DNA of 60,752 bases from Bradyrhizobium elkanii WSM2783 (GTDB taxonomy: Bacteria; Pseudomonadota; Alphaproteobacteria; Rhizobiales; Xanthobacteraceae): positions 1 through 60,752 of the forward strand of contig NZ_AXAP01000050.1 in the NCBI RefSeq assembly GCF_000472865.1. The letters are read 5' to 3'. Positions 16,248 to 25,508 of this stretch are shown one piece after another. Below the pieces are notes generated by a model that ran no database searches, had not been told where the DNA came from, and was given only the letters and a program-made list of their open reading frames with translations. The stretch's first letter is position 1; each line of letters begins with the position of its first letter. The translations under genes were made by a program, and so were the position numbers.

Positions 16248-16276
16248 ATAATAACCGCCACCGAGCTAGTTGACAA
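16248..16276 (-). promoter_or_regulatory. Promoter with AACTTGTCAACT element, upstream of SDR
   Basis: On the minus strand: TTGTCA, 17 bases, TATTAT. It is identical to the CGNR promoter over AACTTGTCAACT and again at the GGTTATT of the -10 region, and lies between the SDR (minus) and the patatin gene (plus). Confidence 0.6.
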
Positions 16277-16393
16277 GTTATGACGTGAAGCGTACCCATT
16301 GGCGGATCACGGCCCCAACAAGGCAACGGCCGAACACCGCGCCCCGTGGCGCGGCGTTTTAGGCCGTCACGGTCGGTGAAGTGAATATGGGTA

Positions 16394-17533
16394 GTGCGCA
16401 AACCGGATCAGGGCGGGGGCGGGCCGTTGCCAGGGCAAGTCGTTCTGGTGCTGCAAGGCGGCGGCGCGCTTGGATCGTTTCAGGCCGGGGTGTACCAGGC
16501 GCTCCACGAATCCGGCATCGAGCCGGATTGGGTTATCGGGACGTCGATCGGCGCCATCAATGCCAGCATCATCGCCGGCAACGCGCGCGAAAACCGGCTC
16601 GCGCACCTGAGGGATTTCTGGGAGCGGATGGCGCAGCATCCGGCGCAGCCGTTCTCCATGGGCTTTGCCGGATTCAATGAAACGCTGGCTTATTGGAGCG
16701 CCGTTGCCGAGGGCATTCCCGGCTTCTTCCGGCCGAACCCACTGGCTCATTTCGGCGGTGCTTATCCGCTCGGCGTCGAGCAGGCCGGCTTTTATTCGAC
16801 CGCTCCCCTTCAGGCGACGCTTACCGAACTCGTCGATTTTGAGCTGATCAGCCGTTGCGAACCGAGACTTACCGTCGGCGCAGCGCATGTGCTCACAAGC
16901 CAGATGCGGTATTTCGATAACCGGGAAACCGAGTTGAGCGCAAAACATGTCATGGCGTCGTGCGCTTTGCCGCCCGCGTTTCCGGCGGTACGAATCGACG
17001 GTCAGCTTTACTGGGACGGCGGCGTTCTCTCAAACACACCCACGGAGGCCGTCTTCGACGATATTCCACGCGTCAGTTCCCTGATCTTCGCCGTCCACCT
17101 CTGGAATCCCGCCGGCGTCGAGCCGGCCACGATGGGCGAGGTATTAAACCGGTACAAGGACGTGCAGTATTCGAGCCGGCTTGCGAGCCGCATCACCCGT
17201 CAACAGGAAGCGCACCGTCTCCGTCACGTGATTGATTAACTCGCCAAGCGGCTGCCGGAGAGCGAGCGGGACACGCCTGCGGTCCGGGCCTTGGCGGATT
17301 ATGGTTGCCAGACCCGCATGCATGTCGTCCGCCTGCTGGCGCCGCAACTCGAGAACGAGACGCACACCAAAGACGTCGACTTCACCGCAAAGGGTATCAG
17401 CCGCCGCTGGGAAGCCGGTTACGCGTATACGAGGGCTATGCTCGCGCGCGAGCCTTGGAATGGCGAGTTTGATCCATTGGCCGGCGTGATCTTACATGAG
17501 CACGAAGGGACGCATGCCCGGGCGGCTGAATGA
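16394..17533 (+). pseudogene. Patatin-like phospholipase with DUF3734 tail, one in-frame stop
   Basis: Residues 16-60 hold the patatin oxyanion loop GGGALGSFQAG and the nucleophile GTSIG; the Asp of the dyad is in WDGGVLSNTP. The frame stops at TAA (17237-17239) after RLRHVID, but continues unbroken to 17533 with LAKRLPESERDTP, RMHVVRLLAPQLENE and RRWEAGYAYTRAMLAREPW, the DUF3734 domain. A Glu stands at the stop position in the paralog at 33.2 kb, so one substitution (GAA to TAA) truncated it. The catalytic domain is complete, so residual lipid acyl hydrolase activity is possible. Confidence 0.85.
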
Positions 17534-17968
17534 GGCTGGCCTGGGCGATGGTGCCCGCGGCAAGCCATCGCCCGACATCTAGGCCAGCACAATCAGTGCG
17601 GCCTTTCGCCAGATATGTCAGCGACAGGTTATCTATTTGGGGCCATCTCTGCCTCAGCGCCGCAAGGGGACGCCAAACCGGGGCTATGCAAGCGGTACGG
17701 CAATGGCGGCTACCGGCGGTTGAATTCTTCACGTCCTCCATCGAATCAAATCGCACCGCGATCCATCGTATTTGACCGGTCATCAGGATCTCCAGGCGTC
17801 CCGTCGCGTTCAGTGGGCGACCGATAGCATGCGATTGCACCCGGGGGCCGTGGCCGAATCCCGAGCTTTGCAACATCGCACGTATGTGCAAATGCTGCAG
17901 CGGGAGATAAAGCGCTAGGAAAGTGACCGCGTTCGTGCGTCGCATCCCGCCGAACAAGGGAGGGACAA
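17534..17968. other. No convincing gene; a possible C-terminal peptide
   Basis: The long minus-strand frame here has no motif. On the plus strand about 17750-17917 reads as the end of some protein (RRVQWATDSMRLHPG, then RALQHRTYVQMLQREIKR and TAG) but has no start, and may be the tail of a lost gene. Confidence 0.3.
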
Positions 17969-18193
17969 ATGCGAAATGTGCTTCGGTCTGTGCGCATGCT
18001 CCCCTGGACCGCGGCTGGTGCCGCGCCGCTGAGCGGCGTGGCAAGTGGTGGTCTTGTAGGCTGGAATGGCGCTCCACTCTGCGCCGGGGCTCTCGAGAAT
18101 CCCATATCAGCTCAAGTGCGGGGTCATCGCTTGCGCGTTAGCAATTGGTCGACAGCAGCGGACGCGTCTTTCGGCGCGCCATTAACACAATGA
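17969..18193 (+). CDS. Possible small exported protein
   Basis: A strong GGGAGGG lies just before the ATG at 17969. The start MRNVLRSVRMLPWTAAGAAP resembles a signal peptide, and the following 35 residues are Gly/Ala-rich; the last part (from about residue 45) looks like random read-through into the luxR region. The ribosome site is the main reason to list it. No family. Confidence 0.3.
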   Translation: MRNVLRSVRMLPWTAAGAAPLSGVASGGLVGWNGAPLCAGALENPISAQVRGHRLRVSNWSTAADASFGAPLTQ

Positions 18194-18919
18194 TCTGGTC
18201 GAGAATACATTCCAGGAGTTTGTTGATGCCATCCACACTGCGGGCGATGCGACCGCATTTGAACGGGTTGCCGCACGGGTAGCGCAAAAGTTCGGGTTCC
18301 AGCGATTTGCCTATCTTCGCCTAACGGCGACACGCCCTTGCTGATCTCATCCTACCCGAAATCCTGGACCAGCCGATACTTTCATCTTGGATATCAGCAG
18401 CTCGATCCCGTGGTCATTCGCGCCCGGGTCGAACGCGACCTTTTCAGCTGGGGAGGGGCCAGTCGCGCGCTCGCCGGAAATCGAGCGCAGCGTCAATTCT
18501 TTGATGAGGCGACGACCTTTGGGCTTCGATCCGGGATTACGGTGCCGATTAGAGGCGGCTTCGGACGAATAGCCGCGTTCACGTTGGCGACAAGTGATCG
18601 CGAGATCAATCCGGATCGGCTTATTGGCGAATGGCGTGATGTCGTCCATCAAGTAGGTCTATATTTACATGCCCACGTGGCCTCGCGGCTCGACGTTCCT
18701 TTTGTCGCACAACAGCACACTGGAAGTGAACTGACCCAGCGCGAGCGCCAGTAGCTTGCATGGACGGCGCAAGGAAAGACGGTCGCCGATATCGCAGTCC
18801 TGGTCGCCATTTCGTCGCGTACCGTCGTCTTTCACCTCGAGAACGCGCGCCGCAAGCTCGGCGCGGGGTCGATTGCCCAATGTGTTGCGGTCGCGCTGCG
18901 TCGCGGCCTCTTGACCTGA
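18187..18919 (+). pseudogene. LuxR-family quorum-sensing regulator, one frameshift and one in-frame TAG
   Basis: The product would be an acyl-HSL receptor and transcription factor. The N-terminal region (VENTFQEFVDAIHTAGD, KFGFQRFAYLRLT) is one base out of frame with the rest (break near 18325). The autoinducer domain follows with the conserved W, Y and D-P ligand residues in SYPKSW, YFHLGYQQLDPV and FSWGG. The frame stops at TAG (18752-18754) in ELTQRERQ, but LAWTAQGKTVADIA, SSRTVVFHLENARRKLGA and a TGA at 18919 complete the LuxR helix-turn-helix in the same frame. No valid start codon remains. It sits 5' of luxI, the standard order. Confidence 0.85.
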
Positions 18920-19039
18920 TCGACTTTCAGTTAACTCCACTCGACGAAATAGACGAGAATGCTCTGGCGAACCCGGCCAGACGAATGGTGCATTGTGTCC
19001 CAGCCAAACTGGTCTAGCGTGATCCAGCAGATCAAACGG

Positions 19040-19061
19040 CGCCTGCAAAATCTGACAGGCG
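19040..19061. promoter_or_regulatory. lux box upstream of luxI
   Basis: CGCCTG-CAAAATCTGA-CAGGCG is a perfect 6-bp dyad with a 10-base centre. Its core, CCTG-N10-CAGG, is exactly the layout of the canonical lux box. It ends 54 bases before the luxI ATG, right for a class-II LuxR activation site overlapping the -35 region. Confidence 0.75.
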
Positions 19062-19115
19062 ATCACTAGCGCTTTTCTGGTTTCAGGGCCTCCCGGATAA
19101 CTTGAGGAGGTCGGC

Positions 19116-19759
19116 ATGCATGCCATCGCGCTTCACACGTCCGAATTTAGTCGCCATCTGGACTTGCTGACATCGATGTATCGCCTTCGCCGCCGCGTCT
19201 TCAATGACCGGCTGGACTGGAGCGTCTCGGTCGCGGGAGATCTGGAAATCGATGTTGTTTATGATGTCCTGAGCCGCATCTATCTTCTCGCCGTCTCGGA
19301 TGAGAGCGAAGTCCTGGGTTGCGTCGGGCTCCACCCGACGACCGGACCGACAATGCTCGCTGATACCTTCGTCAATCTGCTGGCCAATAGGGCGGCGCCA
19401 AGCGACGAGCGTACCCTGGAAAGCTCGCGGTTTTGCGCCGACACCATGCGCTCCCTCGAGCCCGGCCGGAACGGATTCAACCGAGCAACCTTCGTGCTGT
19501 TCGCAGCAATGCTCGATACAATACGCGCAAGAGGAGCGCGCAATCGATCGTGACCGTCACTGATGCCCAAAGAGAGCACATTCTGAGGCGAGCCGGTTGG
19601 CCCTTGGAGCGACTGTCTGAGCCGCAGCCGGTTGGACCGACCGTGGCGCTCGCGGGCTTTCTTCACGATTCGGATCAGGTGCTCGATGCCATGTACCGGC
19701 AAGCCGGTGTCGACGGACCGGTGCTCGTCGCCACCGGTTCGGAACGCAATGCCGCCTGA
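19116..19759 (+). pseudogene. LuxI-family acyl-homoserine-lactone synthase, one frameshift
   Basis: GAGGAGG precedes the ATG at 5 bases. The N-terminal half has the LuxI landmarks YRLRRRVFNDRLDW, the acidic D..YD pair, PTTGP.ML and LESSRF. The frame breaks near 19540; one base over, IVTVTDAQREHILRRAGWP, VALAGFLHD and DGPVLVA finish the fold. In the strand before PTTGP the invariant Arg of R-L-(L/x)-P is Gly (CVGLHPTTG). The enzyme would make an acyl- or aryl-HSL from SAM and an acyl donor; which signal cannot be told from sequence. Confidence 0.85.
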
Positions 19760-20412
19760 ACTCTCCTCGCGACGGAAAGTCTGCAATCATGCTGGCCGAC
19801 CCGCGTCACAGCTGCCTCGTCTTATTGAACTTGACGCGGAGCGGAAGATCAAGCGTTTGCTCTTCGCCGAGCCCGAAGTCTGGCTTTGCTGTCGGCTTGC
19901 CGAGAAGTGTTTGGTGTTCCTCAAATCGCAATCGCCGACTATGATCGGGGCCATCTGACCGATCAGATCGTCGCTTCGATCGAGCACCTCGACATCGATT
20001 CTTGTCCTTGTGGCGGGATCCACGACTTGGGGCTCAGCTAACAGAATCAGCCGCTGGTGTCATCTTCCTGGGGGAGCATTCCTGGAGGAAGAGATGCTGA
20101 TCGCGGCATTGGAGGAAGCAAGGATTCCAGTTCCACCCGGAGATGGGCGCGAAAGGGTTCGAGCGCTGGTTGATAGGTCATACACTTGAGCTCTCCGTCG
20201 CGGGCATAGACGTGAACGAACTCATGAGGACATACGAATCCTTGAGTTGATCTGGATCGGCGTGCGCGCGAGTGTCTGCCGCACTGGCTGGATAGCGTCG
20301 GCGAAAGCTTGTCGAACCGAAAGCTCCTCGCCTAGATCGGGAGCCGTTGTCGGTCGTGGAGCGCAGAGCGTGCGCCCCGTGTCCGCTTCTTTGGCCGGCA
20401 GCGCACGTGTCG
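19760..20412. other. No convincing gene; one short ORF
   Basis: The only item of note is a 31-residue plus-strand ORF at 20094-20189 (MLIAALEEARIPVPPGDGRE) behind a good GGAGGAA. It has no known family and may be the start of a lost gene. Confidence 0.35.
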
Positions 20413-20664
20413 CTAGCTATTTTCCCGGAACACCTTGCCTTTTACCTTGCTTCCGCACCGCGTCATGGAACACCATCCGCGCCGGCCCTCGGGAGAAGTT
20501 TCAACGAACAACATCCGGCAATCTGGCTCGTCACATGTCCGGATCAGTCGTGCTTGCGGTCCGGCCAACAAATCAATGGCGTCCCGGCGGGAGGCTTGGA
20601 ATGCGAAGAACCACTCGAAAGACCAGCTGCGAGCCTGAGGGACGACAAGACCAGCAACCGGCAA
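20413..20664 (-). pseudogene. CGNR zinc-finger protein, C-terminal fragment
   Basis: The frame encodes only the end of an ABATE/CGNR protein: AIDLLAGPQARLIRTCDEPD followed by C-RMLFVETSPEGRRGWCSM and TRCGSKVKG. The zinc Cys pairs are present; the CGNR tetrad has become C-G-S-K. The N-terminal ABATE domain is missing upstream. The intact relative is at 9527-10198. A fragment like this is unlikely to function. Confidence 0.65.
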
Positions 20665-21810
20665 TCCAAAAAAAGCGAAAATGACCGCATCGATCTACCA
20701 CATAAGTAAGCTGCCAATAGACATTGGCCCGGTTCTGCTGCGCTCGCCAAGTGCTGGACGCAAACCCGGTCAGCTGGCCATGGCCACCCGAAGTGGCTCG
20801 AGCGTGCGCCCCGAATTAAGACAACGCCGCTGAGCGGTGACGTCAATAGACATTCGAACGTGATGTTCTCTGCATTTCGAGAACGATGGAGGGTGACGTA
20901 GAAATCACGGGGGAGCTATTCGCGAGGCTGCAAATGTGCGCTTAAACCCTGATTAATGAGCGCTTGCTTCGAGTGCGGGATTTTCAAGAGAAGCCCTATC
21001 CGATGAGGTCCCTACTCGGGTGCTTCTCCTCCAAGTTTCTCAAGGTCCGTATGAAAATGACGAACCGCAACCTATCGGCGCAATGGCCCCTCACTTTTGG
21101 CTCCCACGAAGGTCCTCAGGACTATATCTTTCGTTGTTTTGATCGGAAAGGCCGCGACAAAACGTTCGCCGCGACATTGACGTTGACCATTGTTGTTGCA
21201 GCGGCAATTATATGACCGTTTATTATTGCAGCGGTAATTATAAACGACTTGCATATGGTCTCATCGGCCGCCTAATCACGCCCTGAGAAGCGGCTTTTCG
21301 CGGCCATATCCTAACCTTTGGCGGAATAGGCCAACAGCAAACTATAAATTATGTGGCATCGGATTCGTTGTATCCCCCACGCTTCTGCGGTCGTCGCCAG
21401 CGATTGCAGGAATGCCCAACCACACCCCAAGAAGTTCCATGGCCGCGTGCTCTTGAGGATCGCGGTGCGGGCGCCGCGTTTGTTATTGGCCGACTCAATA
21501 CAGCCATTTGGTGTCCTTTCGTTTGAAGTGGTGAAAAGTTGCAGATGTCTTCGCCATTTCTTCCGCTCGCTACGAGTGGATGATTTGCTAAATGTTCGGC
21601 GGGGCTCGCATATACCTTCGCAAGACATAAGTAGTTTGAACGGGCATTCCGTTTTCGGGAAGCCCGCTCAACAAGCATCTCGCTCGATTGGATGAGAAGG
21701 AGCTCTCACTGGTGAGGTGACTTCTGGTCAAAGAGCCTTCCTTTCGGGGGCGGTTGGTTGGTGGGGGCGGACTCCATCATGTCTGATAGAATTGGTGGAC
21801 CTGGTTTCAT
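20665..21810. other. Gene-free stretch with an AT-rich repeat
   Basis: No ORF here has a motif or a credible ribosome site on either strand. Base composition drops compared with neighbours. The only structure is the direct/inverted repeat at 21193-21246. It separates the quorum-sensing remnants from the histidine kinase. Confidence 0.45.
21193..21246. repeat. Tandem 20-bp repeat with an overlapping inverted repeat
   Basis: TTGTTGCAGCGGCAATTATA (21193-21212) and TTATTGCAGCGGTAATTATA (21223-21242) are near-identical at a 30-base period. The second copy is also the core of an inverted repeat, CGTTTATTATT ... AATTATAAACG (21217-21246). This could be a paired operator; no adjacent gene start is obvious. 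Confidence 0.5.
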
Positions 21811-23424
21811 ATGAAATTCGCAAATGATGTCCTCGATCTAGAATTGATCGCCAAGGCGATACAAAACATTTCCAGTGAAACCAGCTATAAGGGGCTAGCG
21901 GAGGCGCTCCTCCGCGAAGCGCTTAGCTATTGTGGGATTGGGCGAGGTGCCGTTCTGCTTAGCGAAATGGGGAAATTGCTTGCGAAAGCGGACGCGGACT
22001 TTCCTCACGACGAGGCCTGGATCTTTGTTTCGCAACCTCCGCCTCGTCGCTGCCGACTATCGGCCGAGATCAAGGAAAGGGTCATTCATCTGCAGGAAGC
22101 TGTTGTAAAATACGTTTCCGCAGACGATGCGGCGTTTGTTGAACCGACGGAGAACTCCCCGTACATAACCCAGTTGTTCCTGCCCCTGATTCGTCAAGGA
22201 TTGACCATCGGCGGCCTCTATTTGGAATCTGGTCAGGACAAGGGGATTTTTACTGATAAATGCATCTCGGTATTGTCCATATTTGCTTCGCAGGTGGCCG
22301 TCTCTTTCGAAGCTGCTCGGCTTTTCGAGGCGCTGCGCGAGACCAATATGTGGATGGTCGAAGGGCAAGAGATCGGACGAATGGGTAGCTATCGCTACAA
22401 CCCCCGCACCCAACTCTCAAGAGGGTCTCGCGAGTGCTACCGAATATTGGATCTCGACCCTGCTCTTAATCCGCTGCCATGGCGCGCGTTTCAGGACTGC
22501 GTCCATCCCGACGACCTCCCTGGGGTGGAGCAAGCGCTGGCGAACACCATCAACACGGCATCAACGTACAGATTTGAATACCGCGTCATTCATAAGGACG
22601 GTTCGGTACATCATGTCGTCGCGGTAGGCAAATTCGATCGTGGTCCGAATGGGGAAATGGAATTAAATGGGATCATAGCTGATGTCACTGCCCGAAAAGC
22701 ATCGGAGCGGGCTCTCGCAGACGCGCGGAATGAACTAACAACAGTTTCGCGCCTCGCTTCGATGGGGGAACTTGCGGGTTCCATCATTCACGAGATTAAT
22801 CAACCGCTGACCAGAATCGTTATGAGCGCTGAAGCCTGTCTAGGATGGTTGGAGCGAACTCCCGCCAGGCAGGATGATGCCCGAAAGGCCATGTTGCGCG
22901 TGATCGAGCAAGTCTATCAAGCGAGTGATGTTATCTCTGGCCTGAGGTCATTGGTCCGGGACGCACAGCTCAAGTTTGCCGACATCGATATCAACGATGC
23001 GATCGAAGAGGTCCTCGAGCTCCTGAAGAGAGAGTTTGAGATTGGCAATGTCGCGCTTCAGACACGCTTCGACAGATCACTGCGCAATATCAGAGCGGAT
23101 CGAACTCAGATTCAGCAGGTCGTACTCAATCTCGTTCGGAATGCAATCGAGGCAATGCTTGACGTCAACGGGAGGAGCCGGGTCCTTACTATTTCGACAA
23201 CGGCAGAAGAGGATCATGCTTTAGTGCGCATCATTGACACAGGCACAGGTGTCAACCCGTCGATGAAAAATAACCTCTTCGCCGCGCTAAACACTACGAA
23301 GGAGGCAGGCCTCGGCCTTGGCCTCTCGATTTGCTACAAAATAATCTCTGCCCATTCAGGACGTCTGTGGTTGGCGGAAAGCACGGATTCGGGCGCGACA
23401 TTTGCGTTTACCGTGCCGTTCTGA
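21811..23424 (+). CDS. GAF-PAS sensor histidine kinase, 537 aa
   Basis: Domains in order: GAF (about 20-175, PLIRQGLTIGGLYLESG), PAS/PAC (about 185-310, VHPDDLPGVEQAL, FEYRVIHKDGSVHHV), HisKA (phospho-His in GSIIHEINQPLTRIV, near 325) and HATPase (N-box NLVRNAIEAM, G1 DTGTGV, G2 GLGLGLSIC). It would autophosphorylate in response to a cytosolic signal; no response regulator is adjacent. The start (KFANDVLDLELIAKAIQNIS) matches the linker that in rhizobial trifunctional kinase/ATPase/histidine-kinase fusions follows the ATPase part, so this may be a truncated fusion. No good ribosome site. AT-richer than its neighbours. Confidence 0.9.
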   Translation: MKFANDVLDLELIAKAIQNISSETSYKGLAEALLREALSYCGIGRGAVLLSEMGKLLAKADADFPHDEAWIFVSQPPPRRCRLSAEIKERVIHLQEAVVKYVSADDAAFVEPTENSPYITQLFLPLIRQGLTIGGLYLESGQDKGIFTDKCISVLSIFASQVAVSFEAARLFEALRETNMWMVEGQEIGRMGSYRYNPRTQLSRGSRECYRILDLDPALNPLPWRAFQDCVHPDDLPGVEQALANTINTASTYRFEYRVIHKDGSVHHVVAVGKFDRGPNGEMELNGIIADVTARKASERALADARNELTTVSRLASMGELAGSIIHEINQPLTRIVMSAEACLGWLERTPARQDDARKAMLRVIEQVYQASDVISGLRSLVRDAQLKFADIDINDAIEEVLELLKREFEIGNVALQTRFDRSLRNIRADRTQIQQVVLNLVRNAIEAMLDVNGRSRVLTISTTAEEDHALVRIIDTGTGVNPSMKNNLFAALNTTKEAGLGLGLSICYKIISAHSGRLWLAESTDSGATFAFTVPF

Positions 23425-23784
23425 ACCAATGCCAACACCGATTTTTCCGACGCTTCCACAGACCGTTTGTCGGTGTCGTCACATTTCGCAGTCTAGGTCG
23501 CGTTGCTTTTTTCACTAAACTTGGCCTGAAGGCGTCGAGAGCGGATTGTGCGGCTCTTTCGCGGGTCCGGAGCGATCGCGCAGGTAGGTATCGATACCTG
23601 AAGCGCCGCCTTCGATTTCGTCGCGGCTCTGATATTTAAATGTCCGGAGCGTGTCGACATAACTTCGCTCCAGCGATTCAAGCGCAGAAGATCTGCCTGC
23701 CGGATACTTCCATATCGTGTTGCCTCACTTGGTTATGAAGACGAGCTGAAGGTGCATTGTACCCTCTTTCCATATGACGCCTTC

Positions 23785-24984
23785 CGAACCAAGCTTCAAG
23801 GCACTCGTAATGATTGTTACGGTGCAGCAGAAGCAAAGGCATAAGCACAACTGCTCCCTTTGGCACATCCACGCCGCAAAGTTCATGCCTTCGCGCAGCC
23901 TGCCGAGCTGTCATGAAAGCGGGGGAATAAGACCGCATCGCTTCATCGGAATTATAGCGCGGGTAGTCTCAGCTTTGGAAGGCTTTCTGCAGCGTGGTCG
24001 GGAGCAAGATTGACTGCGGTCGCCTCTTCGGTCACGGCCGTCTGCCACTCCGGTATCTGCGGGAGCAAAAACTGGCCTGGAAAATCGTAAAGGACGTATT
24101 CTCGTGTCCCCCCAAACATCATTGTCACGACTTCGCCGGCCAGGATGCCATTCGGAATGGGTTCTATAAGCCTCCGCGAGCACATCGAACAAATCCCTGG
24201 GTGCATTGAACCGATCCAACTCTTGTCTGTCGCGGATGATGCTCCTGAGCAGTTGCGTCCAACGACGACGAAATAGTTTTCTGCGCAAGCCGAGCAAGGT
24301 CGGTACGCCCCTTGGGAGAAGGAAATCCGAGGCCGTGGGCGTCCCAACGTTGCCACATAGCACGACACCACGCGTCTAGTTCTTCGCCGAACTTCGCTGT
24401 CTCCAATGAGAACATGAGGTGGAGGCGATGTTCAAACTAAATTCCTGTAGAAAATTGAGAAGATGGATGGGCCGATCTCTCGACGCTTCGAGGCCGGCGC
24501 ATGCAACTTCCGCACACTTCATCATGTGTACGGTAAGCGCCGGCAGGTTCCGCGGCGCGCAGACCGGAGCGAGGACTTGGCGCACTTGGCGCTGTCGACG
24601 CCAATTTTTGCGCTCGCTGACGGATAGCCCACGACCCAGAAACGGGCCAAGCAGACATCACGGCGCGGCGACCCTGCTGATACAGTTCAGTGGTGGTCGA
24701 TAGCACTTTGCGGATCGCGTCGGGCGAGTTCGCAGGCACGAGCGCTCAACCTAGAATCGTTCGCTTCGCAACGGGCTCAAACAGCTCGATGGGAATGCGC
24801 TGAAGGCATTCCGGCGCAGCATCGAACAAATATGAAGTCCGGTTGCATTGTCCTGCGCCAGAGGAGGCATCGCTGGAAGGCACATCTTCGAGAAACGCTC
24901 GACTGAATGATGAAATTGAAGATCCGAATGGTGCGTACGAAAATCGAACTTTGGACCTTCCCTTGTGATGGCGAGGTGACCCAC
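23785..24984 (-). pseudogene. Cytochrome P450, heavily frameshifted and 3'-truncated
   Basis: P450 blocks appear in order over several minus-strand frames: LRRNAFSAFPSSCL and ANSPDAIRKVLSTTTELY (24.98-24.68 kb), RQVLAPVCAPRNLPALTVHM and LLNFLQEFSLNIA (24.58-24.42), MFSLETAKFGEEL (24.41), RDLFDVLAEAY (24.16), then FLLPQIPEWQ, and SPAFMTARQAARRHELCG with VDVPKGAVVLM (23.93-23.81). The I-helix and the ExxR region are damaged, and the heme-binding Cys loop that should follow is absent. At least four frame changes are needed. The gene is dead. Confidence 0.7.
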
Positions 24985-25100
24985 CGGAATTAGGCTCAGA
25001 TCAGCGCGGGTCTCCTGTCGGCGCGCCGATAAGGTATAAGCGTTTGATTCGCCTAAATAACAAGCTTGGGATTTTGCGTTCGGTCAATCGCAAGAACCGG

Positions 25101-25340
25101 ATGTTGCGAGTCCTCGCCTACAATCTCACACGGGTGATGAACATCGTCGGCAAGCCGAGCCCAATTGCAGACATGCGCACCACTTTGAAGACCAGAAAGT
25201 GTGTCCAAAAGCGCGACAGCGCGTCCCCTAGAGCCACCTTGGCCCGCTGTTGGACGATCCGACGTGAAAACATCGGCGGCCTGCGCCGGCCGCTTCCGAG
25301 CTGTCCGTTTCTATACAACCAAGACCTTCTCGGACATCGG
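25101..25340 (+). mobile_element. IS1182 right-end remnant
   Basis: The bases encode LAYNLTRVMNIVGKPSPIA, the end of the same transposase as at 1-288, then the conserved right-end non-coding stretch (GTCCAAAAGCGCGA ... ACAACCAAGACC). The rest of the transposase is missing upstream, so this is a stub. Confidence 0.75.
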
Positions 25341-25508
25341 ACTGTTTAGGCAATGACGTATCCGCCGGCGGCGCCCCCTCGGCGTTACGACGGTAACTGC
25401 TTCTCCTGCGCGGGAAATGATCGGGTGACACCGCGGCGATCTTGTCGCTGCATAGGTGGGGATGCGCGTGCCTGCGCTTCGTGAACGTTCCAAAGGGGAG
25501 ATGATGAC

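Noticed and set aside
17436..18077. 213-codon minus-strand open frame
   Set aside because: Overlaps the patatin DUF3734 tail and has irregular composition with no recognisable block.
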